Assembly (NCBI RefSeq): GCF_002286975.1
Contig: NZ_NSKB01000008.1
Coordinates: 186,001 to 250,000, forward strand
Direction: 5' to 3'
Length of the DNA: 64,000 bases
Source: Halomonas salipaludis
Lineage (GTDB): Bacteria; Pseudomonadota; Gammaproteobacteria; Pseudomonadales; Halomonadaceae
Shown: positions 33,477-42,224 of the stretch, in pieces
Layout: every line of letters begins with the position of its first letter
How positions within the stretch are numbered: position 1 is the first letter of the stretch
Notes under the pieces: generated by a model
Database searches by the model: none
What the model saw: only the letters and a program-made list of their open reading frames with translations
What the model was told of the DNA's origin: nothing
Made by a program: the position numbers and the translations under genes

Positions 33477-35741
33477 TCAACTGACCAGCTGCCGGGCCAA
33501 GGCCATCTCCACGGAGTCACCGTCCGTATTGAGGGCATCCAGGCCCGACTCGGGCACGTCTCCCGACGTGCTCTGCGCCACGGCGATCTTCCTGGCCATC
33601 AGCGACAGGCAGGCGATCTGTGACGATCCGGCATAGCCGAGGTAGAGCACCTTCACTGGCTGCCGCTGACCGATCCGCCAGGAACGGCGGGCGGCCTGCT
33701 GCAGGGTGTAGACGTTCCAGCCCGTCTGCATGAAGACGATGGTGGGAAAGTCCAGCAGGTCGAGCCCGGTCTTCACCAGGTCCGGATTGGTGATCAGCAC
33801 GTCGACACCACGGTCGACCTGATCGGCAATCCAGTCCTCGCGCCGTTGGGTCTCCACGCTGGAGCGCAGCACCGCGACCTTGAAGCCGGCCTGAGTGAGC
33901 ACCGCCTTGAGTCGGCTGCTGGTATCACGTTTGCCGGTGTAGGTCGTGTAGACCAGTACCTTGCGACCCTCGGCCTTCTCTCGCTGGCAGATCTCCACCA
34001 GCTCCCGCTCCTTGGGCATCGGCTGCTGCTCGCTATAGAGGCTCTGCACGAATGCCAGCAGGCTGCCCGAGCGCGGATGCTTGACCGTCTCCGGTCGGAA
34101 GCAGCAATCCGGCCAGGCCAGCAGCGCATTGAGCACCACGCCCAGCAGGGTGGTGTCCTTGCGTGCCAGCGCCTGTCTGAGCTCGGTGGTCAGTTGACCC
34201 TCGAGCCGCCGATAGGCAAAGGCCTGCTCGTCGTCCATCGGCACCTCGATGAAGTCTTCATCGTAGGGCGGCAGTACATTGCCACCGATGTCCTTGAGCT
34301 TGAGGAAGACGGTGAAGGGCAGCACGTAGCGCATGATCCCCTTGGGGCCGAAGCCCGGGGCCTTGACGGTGCGCACCGACAGCTTATTGCCTCGCGCTGT
34401 CTTGTGCGAATCGCCATCGCGCTCGGTGTAGATGTCCTTCAGCACCCCATGATCACGCAGGAACGACATGGCCGCAGGCCCCATCGATCCGCGCCCGTTG
34501 GGGCGATACCCGTCCTCAAGCATCTTCGGCGTGAGGATGCGGAACAGCAGGTGGAACAGATCGTCGGCATAACCGCCCATCAGGGTGCCGGTCAGCAGCA
34601 GCGACTTGCGCGCCTTGGCTGCCAGCACGCCCATGGCCTGGCCCTGGGCCGACCCGGCGTTCTTGTACTCATGCCCTTCGTCCACGATCAGCAGATCGAA
34701 GGTGTGATCCGGCAGCTGCCGCTTGATGAATTCGGTCGGCTGATAGCCTCCTTCACCGAAGCCGAACTCCATCGTGGCCATGGCCCGCTCCATGCGGGCC
34801 GCCTGCCGGTCGGAGAACACCAGCTCCCCGTTCTCATCCATGAGGTTGATGAACTCGTGGATGTTGTCGCCCAGCAGCGTGGCCAGGAACTCCTCGCCAA
34901 ACTGCTGCACCAGGCGCTCTGACGAGACCTTGCCGATGGTGGGCAGCTTGCGCAGCGCCTTGAGTACAAGCTCGCGCTGCAGGCTGCCCGTCGCCCGTTG
35001 TGGCCGCATCAGCGTCCAGAGTGGGCTGTGACAGTGCCGGCACTTGTGCCGTCGCTCCTCACGGAGAAACTGCGACAGCGATACCACTTCGTTGTCGCTG
35101 TCAATCACCGTGCCGCCGCACTGGGGGCAGGCCGCCAACTCGCCGCCCGGCACGCGCTTGCGTGCCGGAGCGGGTCGCCAGTGGAAGCCCATGCGCATGC
35201 GCACGCGCCCTAGGATGAAGAACTCCGGCCGCCCATCGGACGGCTGACCCAGGGCCTCACGGAGCTTGAGCAGCTTGACAAGGGTATCCGGGCCGTTCAG
35301 CACCCAGACCCTGGCCTGATCGACGGTCTCCAGGATCTCCCGCCGCCACTTGTAGACCAAGTGAGGCGGCGCGATTACCAGGAACCGCCGATCGCCTTCG
35401 CCGTGACAGACCGCCGCGGTGGCGATGGCCATCATGGTCTTGCCGGTGCCCATCTCGGCGTTGATGATGCCCGCCGGCTCATGTCGGTCGAGCAGCAGCG
35501 CCGAGATGGCCTGGACCACCTCGGCCTGCTCGGGGAAAGGCGCCCGCTTGAGGGCCGCCATCACGGCCTGGCGACGAGGGTTGGCCTCGCCGTCATAGAC
35601 CGGGGGATGGGAGCGGTTGAGCGAGGCCAGCAGGCCATCGCCAAACTCCTCCACGAAGGCGTTGAGGTCCACCTGAGGCCCGAAGACCTCGCCAGACTGC
35701 GCCATGCCGGCCGGCGCCGGCAGCTGAGTGATATCGTTCAT
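33477..35741 (-). CDS. SNF2-like DEAD/DEAH-box helicase of ICE type
   Basis: 754 residues from ATG 35741 (AAGGAG upstream). Motif I is INAEMGTGKTMMAIA, motif II LLIVDEGHEY, motif III LLLTGTLMGG; the C-terminal half has VYTTYTGKRDTSSRLKAVL and QQAARRSWRIGQRQPVK (motif VI with RxxRIGQ), as in SNF2 enzymes. CPQCGG and CRHCHSP (about residues 205-245) suggest a zinc ribbon inside the N-terminal half. It is linked to a DNA methylase gene upstream, a pair regularly seen in ICEs. Role in element maintenance is inferred. Confidence 0.85.
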   Translation of the reverse strand: MNDITQLPAPAGMAQSGEVFGPQVDLNAFVEEFGDGLLASLNRSHPPVYDGEANPRRQAVMAALKRAPFPEQAEVVQAISALLLDRHEPAGIINAEMGTGKTMMAIATAAVCHGEGDRRFLVIAPPHLVYKWRREILETVDQARVWVLNGPDTLVKLLKLREALGQPSDGRPEFFILGRVRMRMGFHWRPAPARKRVPGGELAACPQCGGTVIDSDNEVVSLSQFLREERRHKCRHCHSPLWTLMRPQRATGSLQRELVLKALRKLPTIGKVSSERLVQQFGEEFLATLLGDNIHEFINLMDENGELVFSDRQAARMERAMATMEFGFGEGGYQPTEFIKRQLPDHTFDLLIVDEGHEYKNAGSAQGQAMGVLAAKARKSLLLTGTLMGGYADDLFHLLFRILTPKMLEDGYRPNGRGSMGPAAMSFLRDHGVLKDIYTERDGDSHKTARGNKLSVRTVKAPGFGPKGIMRYVLPFTVFLKLKDIGGNVLPPYDEDFIEVPMDDEQAFAYRRLEGQLTTELRQALARKDTTLLGVVLNALLAWPDCCFRPETVKHPRSGSLLAFVQSLYSEQQPMPKERELVEICQREKAEGRKVLVYTTYTGKRDTSSRLKAVLTQAGFKVAVLRSSVETQRREDWIADQVDRGVDVLITNPDLVKTGLDLLDFPTIVFMQTGWNVYTLQQAARRSWRIGQRQPVKVLYLGYAGSSQIACLSLMARKIAVAQSTSGDVPESGLDALNTDGDSVEMALARQLVS

Positions 35742-35782
35742 GTCCGTCTCCTTGTGCACAAGAAAAAGGCGGGCACTCCCCT

Positions 35783-35814
35783 CCCCTGGCGGGTTGGAAA
35801 GACCCGCCGTGGGG
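35783..35814. promoter_or_regulatory. Intergenic hairpin before the helicase gene
   Basis: GGCGGGT-7 nt-ACCCGCC, extended by CCCC/GGGG on the outside. It lies in the gap between the DUF6094 methylase and helicase genes and resembles hairpins in other gaps of this block. A processing or attenuation role is inferred. Confidence 0.5.
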
Positions 35815-35835
35815 AATGGCGCCTTGGGGCGCCGG

Positions 35836-37338
35836 TCAGTAGTCCTCTGGCAGCAGCAGCGTGGTAGCGCTGCGATCCGCCTCGGTGATGATCCAGACCG
35901 TGAGTGACTCACCGATCCGGTAGGACGAGAGCAGCCTGTCACCGTGAACCAGGGCCTGCTCGTTGCTTTGACGGTCCTCCTCCGGCACGTCCCCCCAGTC
36001 GCCGGTGACGTGTCGTCGGAGCAGCGCCATGGGCGAGACCTCGCCTCGCTCCACCAGCTCGTTGACGGCCCGAGTCATCACCACGCGCCCTACATCGAAG
36101 TGTCGTGGATCCGGCCTCGCGGCACGCTCGGCGACCCGGTTGAGCGGCGCAGGCACATCGCCTGCCTCGGCGTCTTCCGCCTTGCCACCCTCCTCCTGCT
36201 CGCCGTCGTTGGCCGCCGGCGTCGAGGTAATGGTCAGCAGCTGCCCAAAGTGAGACGAATCTGGCGTCATCTCCCAGGCGCGGATCACCGGCACGAAGCG
36301 GTCGGTGAGCATGCGGGTCTCGGTGATGGAACCGTCCTCCCGCTCGGTGAACTCGGTCTTGGCGACCTTATCCTTGTGGGTGTTGCCTTTGACCACCAGG
36401 CAGCGGCCGTTGGGCGCCGTCACCACGCCGGAAATCGCCCCGGCCGCCAGCGACAGGGCCAGATGCCAGGAGGAGAGTCGGCGCACCGGGGGACGCGGCG
36501 AAAGGCCGGTCTTCCCGAACACGCTGCCCGCCTCGGGCCAGAGCCCCTGCAGCCCCACGACCTCATCGGCCAGCTGCTCGGCATCGAGCGACACGCGATA
36601 GAAGTGGCGCAGCTCGCCCTGAGCCGCCGGTACCACATAGGGCTCGAAGGGCCACACCTCCGGAATCACCTCGGGCGTGACCTCCTTGCTCCCCACGCGC
36701 AGCAAATGGGCGCGCATGGCCTTGGCCTCCTGACGGCGCTCCACCTCACGGCGTCGCACCCGGCGGCCCAGGATCACGACCTGCTGGAAGTCATCCACGG
36801 CAGCGCGGAAGACCCGCAGCTCGGTGAAGTGGTTGACCAGCCAGCCGGTCAGCTCCTTGTCCAGGGCGTAGTCGGGAACGATCAGCACCATCACGCCCCC
36901 ATATTGCAGGGTGCCGATGGTGCGCTGGTAGAACAGCTTCTCCAGGCGCCTGCGCCCCTTGCCTTGGTAGAGGTCATAGCCGGCGTGGTCGGCCAGCAGA
37001 TCGCCGTAGGGCGGATTGAGCCACAGGCAGCCCATGCTGCGCGGTGAGATCACCGTGTCCATCAGGTCGCCCTGCAGGCCATTATCCACCAGGTCATGCA
37101 TCGAGGCGGCCCGCTCGGCGTGATACTCCACGCCGCAGGCCTGAACGCGTTCGCGCCCCAGGTGATGGGCCAGCTCGGCGATGGCAGCGCCCTCCCCCGC
37201 ACAGGGATCGAGCACTCGCATCCGGCCGGCGCTCGCCGGGCTGAGCGCCTGAAGCACCCGCTCGAGCGACGCCTCGTCCGTGGGGAAGTAGCCATTCCTG
37301 GCGAAGTTGCGCGCAATGCGCTGAAACATCAGTGCCAT
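35836..37338 (-). CDS. DUF6094-type DNA methyltransferase-like protein
   Basis: 500 residues from ATG 37338 (AGGAGGT upstream). SAM-binding motif I reads VLDPCAGEGAAIAEL, and the catalytic motif is CLWLNPPYGDLLAD (NPPY), so it has the features of a class I N6-adenine methylase. The long C-terminal half is specific to the DUF6094 ICE family. It may protect the element's DNA or act with the following helicase. No restriction nuclease is next to it. Confidence 0.78.
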   Translation of the reverse strand: MALMFQRIARNFARNGYFPTDEASLERVLQALSPASAGRMRVLDPCAGEGAAIAELAHHLGRERVQACGVEYHAERAASMHDLVDNGLQGDLMDTVISPRSMGCLWLNPPYGDLLADHAGYDLYQGKGRRRLEKLFYQRTIGTLQYGGVMVLIVPDYALDKELTGWLVNHFTELRVFRAAVDDFQQVVILGRRVRRREVERRQEAKAMRAHLLRVGSKEVTPEVIPEVWPFEPYVVPAAQGELRHFYRVSLDAEQLADEVVGLQGLWPEAGSVFGKTGLSPRPPVRRLSSWHLALSLAAGAISGVVTAPNGRCLVVKGNTHKDKVAKTEFTEREDGSITETRMLTDRFVPVIRAWEMTPDSSHFGQLLTITSTPAANDGEQEEGGKAEDAEAGDVPAPLNRVAERAARPDPRHFDVGRVVMTRAVNELVERGEVSPMALLRRHVTGDWGDVPEEDRQSNEQALVHGDRLLSSYRIGESLTVWIITEADRSATTLLLPEDY

Positions 37339-37406
37339 GCGACACCTCCTGTCGGTTGGGTGTGGTAGGCGCGGCCAGAACGGCCGCACCGCGGTGGAGC
37401 AAGAGC

Positions 37407-38000
37407 TCAGGGCTCGGGGGTGAGCACGCCGGCGCGGATCATGCCGCTGAGGCGTGGGGCCAGGTCGTTCTCATCGAGTGAGATCTCCCAGGCCTGGATC
37501 GGCCCCTGTGAGAACGGGGCCGGCAGCACCGCATGCTGGGCATGCAGCAGCGTCATCACCGGCGCCCGCCAGTGATCCAGCAGGGGCAGCGGGCAGAGCT
37601 CCCGCACACGAGGCCACAGCTGGTCATCCACCGGGTAGGTACCCTCCTCGTCGTCGAGCAGGGCGATGCTGTGCAGGTTGGCGCGATCCGGTGTAATGCA
37701 ACGCTGGTCGAAGAGCCACACGTGCACTAGGGTGCCGAAGCGCGTCTGCCGCAGCCGGGCGGAGCGCCGGGAGTAGCGGTCCATGTCGCCAAAGACCATG
37801 GGGTGGCGAGTCTCGCCCTGGCAGAGGTGCAGGGTATCCAGACCATTGTCTGCCGCTGGTAGCGTCAGCCTGGCCAGCAGCTCCTGGAGCGCCGTATCCC
37901 GCCCCCACAGGGAGAGAAACAGGCACTCACGCTGCCGGCCAAGGCAGAACGCGTCGGCGTACAGGTCCAGGCACTCATCGAGGGTGTAGAGCTCGGGCAT
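37407..38000 (-). CDS. ICE-associated hypothetical protein
   Basis: 197 residues from ATG 38000, with GGAG six bases ahead; four more codons are possible from 38012. No known motif. Notable parts are LYTLDECLDLYADAFCLGRQ at the start and FDQRCITPDRANLHSIALLD in the middle. It is soluble and acidic. It belongs to the conserved block between DUF3275 and DUF6094. Function unknown. Confidence 0.65.
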   Translation of the reverse strand: MPELYTLDECLDLYADAFCLGRQRECLFLSLWGRDTALQELLARLTLPAADNGLDTLHLCQGETRHPMVFGDMDRYSRRSARLRQTRFGTLVHVWLFDQRCITPDRANLHSIALLDDEEGTYPVDDQLWPRVRELCPLPLLDHWRAPVMTLLHAQHAVLPAPFSQGPIQAWEISLDENDLAPRLSGMIRAGVLTPEP

Positions 38001-38082
38001 GAGGGTCTCCATCGGTTAGCGAAGATCGATGGGGACATCCCGAGCCCAGGGCATCGAGATGCCCCGGTGGGGAGTGGCTGCC

Positions 38083-38697
38083 TCAGGCAGCGGCTTGCCA
38101 GGTCTGCGTCGGTGCCTGGAACTGGTAGCCCAGTTCCTTCAATCGACTCACCTGACGGCGGAACAGCGCTCGGTCCACGGTGGGGTCGAGCTTGACGCTC
38201 TGCCCCAGGGGCCAGAGCAGGCCGAAGAGCTCGGCGTCGGGATTGGCTTCCTGGCCAGCGGCGTGGGTCTCCGGGGCTTGCGGCCCTGGTCCCTCACCAG
38301 CATCAACCTGAGGCGGCGGCGCAGGTGGCGCCATCGGCTCGCCCGGTCCAGACATGGATGGGGCAGGAGGCGCGGGAGCGGCCTCCTCCTCCAGCGGATC
38401 CATCTCCGCGGAGTCGAAGCGTGGGCCATGCTGGGTCACCAGCATGCCGTCCTCGGTCAGCAGCATCTCGCCGACCTTGGCGCGGACCTCCACGACCAGC
38501 CGGCCACCGGCGAAGTAGCTCGCCGGTCGAATCTCGAGCAGCAAAAACTCGCCCTCAAACACCCCTTCGCTGAACTGATCCAGCTGTGGGTCCTTGATGA
38601 CGAACTCGCCGATCGAGGCCGCCAGCCGGCCCACATTGAAGGGGCCGTTGCGCCCATGAATGGTGCGGACGGTGAGCCGTCCGGGAATCTTGATCAT
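38083..38697 (-). CDS. DUF3275-family protein
   Basis: 204 residues from ATG 38697 (AGGAG upstream). N-terminal domain IKIPGRLTVRTIHGRNGPFN through LVVEVRAKVGEML is the DUF3275 core; then a Pro/Ala/Glu-rich linker (about 105-150) and a C-terminal helix pair (RQVSRLKELGYQF). DUF3275 proteins occur almost only in ICEs of the PAGI/clc kind. Function unknown. Confidence 0.8.
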   Translation of the reverse strand: MIKIPGRLTVRTIHGRNGPFNVGRLAASIGEFVIKDPQLDQFSEGVFEGEFLLLEIRPASYFAGGRLVVEVRAKVGEMLLTEDGMLVTQHGPRFDSAEMDPLEEEAAPAPPAPSMSGPGEPMAPPAPPPQVDAGEGPGPQAPETHAAGQEANPDAELFGLLWPLGQSVKLDPTVDRALFRRQVSRLKELGYQFQAPTQTWQAAA

Positions 38698-38732
38698 CAC
38701 CAGACTCCTGTTCGACAGGATGCAAGAAGAGT

Positions 38733-38761
38733 GGACGGGGCCAGCAGTGCCGGCCCCGTCC
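38733..38761. promoter_or_regulatory. Perfect hairpin between radC and DUF3275 genes
   Basis: GGACGGGGCC and GGCCCCGTCC form a perfect 10-bp stem with a 9-nt loop. No T run follows on the minus strand, so it may be a processing or stability element rather than a terminator. Confidence 0.5.
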
Positions 38762-38789
38762 AAGCGGCCTCGGGCAAGGGCCCGAGGTG

Positions 38790-39329
38790 TCAGAGGTAGC
38801 CCCGCTCGGCGAAGGAGACCGAGTCCGAACCGCCGACCACGATGTGGTCGAGCACGCGAACTTCGATCAGACCCAGTGCCTCTTTAAGGCGCTGGGTGAT
38901 GCGTCGGTCCGCATCGCTCGGGTCGGGCTCCCCGCTGGGGTGGTTGTGGGTGAAGATCACTGCACCAGCGTTGTGGTGCAGCGCCGCCTTCACCACCTCC
39001 CGCGGATAGACCGAGGCGGAGTCGAGGGTGCCGTGGAACAGCTCGCTGAACTCGATCACGCGGTGCTGGGTGTCCATAAAGATGGCACCGAACACCTCGT
39101 GGTCGTAGCCGGCCAGCTTGAGCCACAGAAACTCACGTACCCGATTGGGCGTATTGAGCTTCATGCCCTTGGAAACGAAGCGCTCCACCACCTGGCGTGC
39201 CGCATCGATGACGCGGTCATCGGGGGCTGCCAGGTAGTTGCCGTCGCTGTCGCACACGAACAGCTGAGACGCGTTGGATGGGGAGTAGCGAGAATCTGCC
39301 GGGAGGGCAGCTGCTGAAGTGTGTGTCAT
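38790..39329 (-). CDS. RadC-family JAB-domain protein
   Basis: 179 residues from ATG 39329. The JAMM metal site reads FTHNHPSGEPDPSDAD (HxHPSG...S..D) with an upstream glutamate in VIEFSELFHG. Such RadC paralogues are standard genes of ICEs and plasmids; their biochemical role is unsettled. The HhH N-terminal domain of chromosomal RadC is absent. Upstream in-frame sequence is rich in Arg/Pro and is not used. Confidence 0.88.
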   Translation of the reverse strand: MTHTSAAALPADSRYSPSNASQLFVCDSDGNYLAAPDDRVIDAARQVVERFVSKGMKLNTPNRVREFLWLKLAGYDHEVFGAIFMDTQHRVIEFSELFHGTLDSASVYPREVVKAALHHNAGAVIFTHNHPSGEPDPSDADRRITQRLKEALGLIEVRVLDHIVVGGSDSVSFAERGYL

Positions 39330-39406
39330 GACCAGAACCTCCGGACATGACCGAGACCGCCCCCTCCGGGAGCGATGTCCCGGTCGGGGTGGATAGTGAG
39401 GAAGGG

Positions 39407-39772
39407 TTACGCTGCGGCGAGCAGCGCGTGGTTCAGCTCGTCGTGGCGAGCCACCAGCAGGTAGTCTCCGTGCTGGCGGTCGTTCTGCACCACGAGGGCC
39501 TCGAGCTCGAGAGCCAGAGGCTGATGGGGGTTCCCGCTGGGCGGGATGCGATGGTGAGTCAGCCGCACCGCCTGGGTCCCTGCCGGGTACCCGCACAGTT
39601 GGCTGGCCACGTTTTGCAGCAGCAGCTGGAATCGTTCGATGGGAGAGACCCCATGCTCCGAGACCACGTGCTCTGCGACATACATGCAGTCATCCATGAC
39701 ACGCTCGCTAATGCGCACCTTGCCCACAAAGCCGTGGTCACGAGCCAGAGACGACATATCGTAGGATTTCAT
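39407..39772 (-). CDS. ICE-associated small hypothetical protein
   Basis: 121 residues from ATG 39772, with AGGAG eight bases upstream. Helical N terminus (KVRISERVMDDCMYVAEHVV), central LCGYPAGTQAVRLTHHRIP and a C-terminal VARHDELNHALL. It is first in the minus-strand ICE block ending with the helicase. No family recognised. Confidence 0.65.
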   Translation of the reverse strand: MKSYDMSSLARDHGFVGKVRISERVMDDCMYVAEHVVSEHGVSPIERFQLLLQNVASQLCGYPAGTQAVRLTHHRIPPSGNPHQPLALELEALVVQNDRQHGDYLLVARHDELNHALLAAA

Positions 39773-40163
39773 GGTGTATCTCCTGCGGTAATGCACACAG
39801 GGGACACACCTTCCCCACCGGGGAAAGTGGATCCCCTGGTGGGTGATGGCACATGAGTGCCGAGGAAGAGGTGCTGCATCCACCCCGGGAGGGCGGCCTC
39901 GTTTCGGGATGCGCGAGGCCTTGGGAGGTGGCGTACCGCCAAGCGGCGCACCCTTGAAACGCCTGGATGCCGGGGTTGTCTCAGTTGGTGCCGGTCGAGA
40001 CCACCGGGCCGCCATCGGCGGTGCTTGCCTGATTAAGGCTACATCGCCGATGCCCATCGTCAAGCACTGGATGGCCAGAACAGGTACCAAGCCCTGTCAA
40101 GTCCGGCCGAGGGAAGACTTTGCTGTTGCCATGATCATTTGATTTTCAATTCGATATTGAGCG
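39773..40163. other. Gap between metal-resistance cargo and ICE accessory block
   Basis: No gene seen in 391 bp. At 39814-39843, CCCACCGGGG and CCCC-T-GGTGGG pair across a 9-nt loop in the leader of the ICE block. The stretch next to the arsenite-type carrier is more AT-rich. The change from ICE backbone to metal cargo falls here; I see no inverted repeats that would mark a transposon end. Confidence 0.5.
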
Positions 40164-41114
40164 TTATTTGATCAGAAGAGTCGGCACCCAGCGCAGAAAG
40201 GCCACCATCCCGAGCAGTTCCACCAGCGACTGCAGAACGATCACCACGACCGCTGCGCTCCAGGCCTCAGGCAAGGAGAGTGCCAGTGGCAGCATGACGA
40301 AGGAGTTGCGTGTGCCGAGACTGAAGGTGAGCGTGCGGCCCGTGGCAGCAGGAAGCCGGAACGCCTGGCTCAACAGCTTGCCGAGGGTCGCCGCGACCAC
40401 CAGGTAGAGCACGAAAACCGCTACAACCCGCCACAGTAGCATGCCGCTGTCGACCACCAGGCTGACCTGGGAGCCGGCAATCAAGAACACCACCAGTGCC
40501 AGCAGGGGGATGGGGAGCCAGCTCATCCCATCGACGACTTCCTCGATGACGATGTGTCGCTCGGCCACCCGTTCGGTCAGCCAGGCCAGTATCAGGGGGG
40601 TGACAATCAGGCCAGAGAAGGCCGCCAGCAGGTGGCTGTCGGCTGTCAGTTCGATGGCCAGATCGCCCATCAACCACCAGACATACAGCGGCAGCATCAC
40701 CAGTTGAACCAGCAGCAGCAACGGGGCGGCTGCAATCGCCCGCGCACTATCTCCTCTACCCAGATGGGCAAAACTGATAAACCAATCCGTGCAGGGGACC
40801 AACAGTACCAGGAGCACGCCGAGTCGAATGGCAGGCTGTTCTGGCAACAGCAGCGATAAGGCAGCAACGGCCAGCGGAACCAGCAGGAAATTGCCCACCA
40901 TTAGCGCCATCATGAATCGCCAGTCGCGAAATGCCCGGGTCAGATGAAGCAGGGGCACCTGGGTGAAGGTGGTATAGAGAAGCACGCCAAGCAGTGGCCA
41001 GAGCCATATCTCCCAACGCTGGGTCGTATCCGGCGATCCCCAGCCGATCGCCAGGCCGACCAGGATCGCGGTGAGATAGATCCAGACCTGATGCTGCTCC
41101 AGTGTGGCGCGCAT
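40164..41114 (-). CDS. ACR3/BASS-type arsenic resistance permease
   Basis: 316 residues with about ten membrane helices. LLVPCTDWFISFAHLGRGD, with its cysteine in the fourth helix region, is the arsenite-exporter signature in the bile acid:sodium symporter superfamily. SLGTRNSFVMLPLALSLP is the second conserved helix. No arsR, arsC or arsH lies near; instead it ends a run of copper and envelope genes. Arsenite export is likely but the substrate is inferred. Confidence 0.8.
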   Translation of the reverse strand: MRATLEQHQVWIYLTAILVGLAIGWGSPDTTQRWEIWLWPLLGVLLYTTFTQVPLLHLTRAFRDWRFMMALMVGNFLLVPLAVAALSLLLPEQPAIRLGVLLVLLVPCTDWFISFAHLGRGDSARAIAAAPLLLLVQLVMLPLYVWWLMGDLAIELTADSHLLAAFSGLIVTPLILAWLTERVAERHIVIEEVVDGMSWLPIPLLALVVFLIAGSQVSLVVDSGMLLWRVVAVFVLYLVVAATLGKLLSQAFRLPAATGRTLTFSLGTRNSFVMLPLALSLPEAWSAAVVVIVLQSLVELLGMVAFLRWVPTLLIK

Positions 41115-41170
41115 GATGTGAACGGTAGCCTCGTCGCGGACTGAGCTGCTGCAGAAGAGAGCCAGTCACC

Positions 41171-41749
41171 CTAGGCCTCGCCGGTCAACCTTTCAAGGTC
41201 GGCAACCACGGCCTCCATGGGGTCGCTGTCGCGGATCAGCAGGCGCGCCTCTCCCTGGGCATTGAAGGCGAAGACAGCGCTGGAATGCGACACATCATAG
41301 TTGCCGTCGCTGTCTTCTTCGCCATACCCGTAGGTCACTCGATAGCGGCGTGTCAGCTTATCGAGTGCCGCTTTATCCCCCGTAAGGCCGATGAACTGGG
41401 GGCCGAAGGCGTCGGTGTAGCTGTCCAGTGTCTCGGCGTCATCGCGGCGAGGATCCACCGAGACGAAGAGCACCTGAATTTCATCGCGCGCGGTCTCATC
41501 CATGCGTTGGGTGGCCGCGTCGAGACGCGAAAGGGTGGTCGGACAGACATCGGGGCAATGGGTGAAGCCGAAGAACAGCAGCGTCGTCTTGCCGAGGAAC
41601 TGATCGGCGCTCACCGTACTCCCGTTCTCGTCGATGAGTTCGAACGCCAGGGAAGGCATCAGCCCCGAGATATCCTTGGTCTGCCAGTCTGGATTGCTGC
41701 AGCCTGCAATCCATAGCGTCACGAATAGTGCCATGATGCATTGGCGCAT
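41171..41749 (-). CDS. SCO-family copper chaperone/thiol protein
   Basis: 192 residues, lipoprotein signal (FVTLWIAGCSN). The thioredoxin-like fold has THCPDVCPTTLSRL (CxxxC) and the distal copper-ligand histidine in DVSHSSAVF. SCO proteins help build the CuA site of cytochrome c oxidase or reduce its thiols. It follows the PCu(A)C gene by 10 bp, a well-known pairing. ATG 41749 fits the lipobox. Confidence 0.92.
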   Translation of the reverse strand: MRQCIMALFVTLWIAGCSNPDWQTKDISGLMPSLAFELIDENGSTVSADQFLGKTTLLFFGFTHCPDVCPTTLSRLDAATQRMDETARDEIQVLFVSVDPRRDDAETLDSYTDAFGPQFIGLTGDKAALDKLTRRYRVTYGYGEEDSDGNYDVSHSSAVFAFNAQGEARLLIRDSDPMEAVVADLERLTGEA

Positions 41750-41759
41750 CCTGCTCCCC

Positions 41760-42224
41760 CTACTGTGCTGTCGGCGCCACGGCGCGGAACGTGACACCCT
41801 GTCGCTGATTGCCGGCGAAATGAAGATTCACCTCGACGTCGTCACCAACGACGAGGGGGCGAACCCGCTTCATGAGCATGAGATGGTAGCCACCAGGGGC
41901 GAATTCGACCTGCTCCCCCGCCGCCAGCTCCAGTTGGGCGACGGGCTCCATGCGGGTGACGCCATCCTGATTGACACTGCGGTGCATCATGACATTACCG
42001 AAAGCGGGGCTATCCGCTCCTGTCAGGGTGACGCCCTTCTCGCTGGTATTGGTGAGGGTGAAGTAGCCTGCCGCGGGCAGGTCCCCGGGCAGGAGCCGCA
42101 ACCGCGCCTCGCTGACCTCCAGTTCGGCAGCCGCCAGCGTGCCGGTCGTCGCGATCAGCAGGAGGAAAATCGAGCACCAGCGTTTCGCCAGGCGCGGCAG
42201 ACTAGGGTGTGGCGTGAGAGACAT
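41760..42224 (-). CDS. PCu(A)C-family periplasmic copper chaperone
   Basis: 154 residues with an N-terminal signal. The Cu(I) site motif is spread over VMMHRSVNQDGVTRMEP and GGYHLMLM, matching H-M...M...H-x-M. It passes copper to the CuA site together with SCO. Start at ATG 42224, nine bases after AAGGAGG; it overlaps the ctaG stop region by 23 bp. Part of the 40164-48539 run. Confidence 0.9.
   Translation of the reverse strand: MSLTPHPSLPRLAKRWCSIFLLLIATTGTLAAAELEVSEARLRLLPGDLPAAGYFTLTNTSEKGVTLTGADSPAFGNVMMHRSVNQDGVTRMEPVAQLELAAGEQVEFAPGGYHLMLMKRVRPLVVGDDVEVNLHFAGNQRQGVTFRAVAPTAQ

Noticed and set aside
35836-37338. Restriction-modification or BREX/DISARM-type defence system around the helicase and methylase
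   Set aside because: The helicase, DUF6094, DUF3275 and RadC genes form a standard ICE block; no nuclease or other defence core gene is present.
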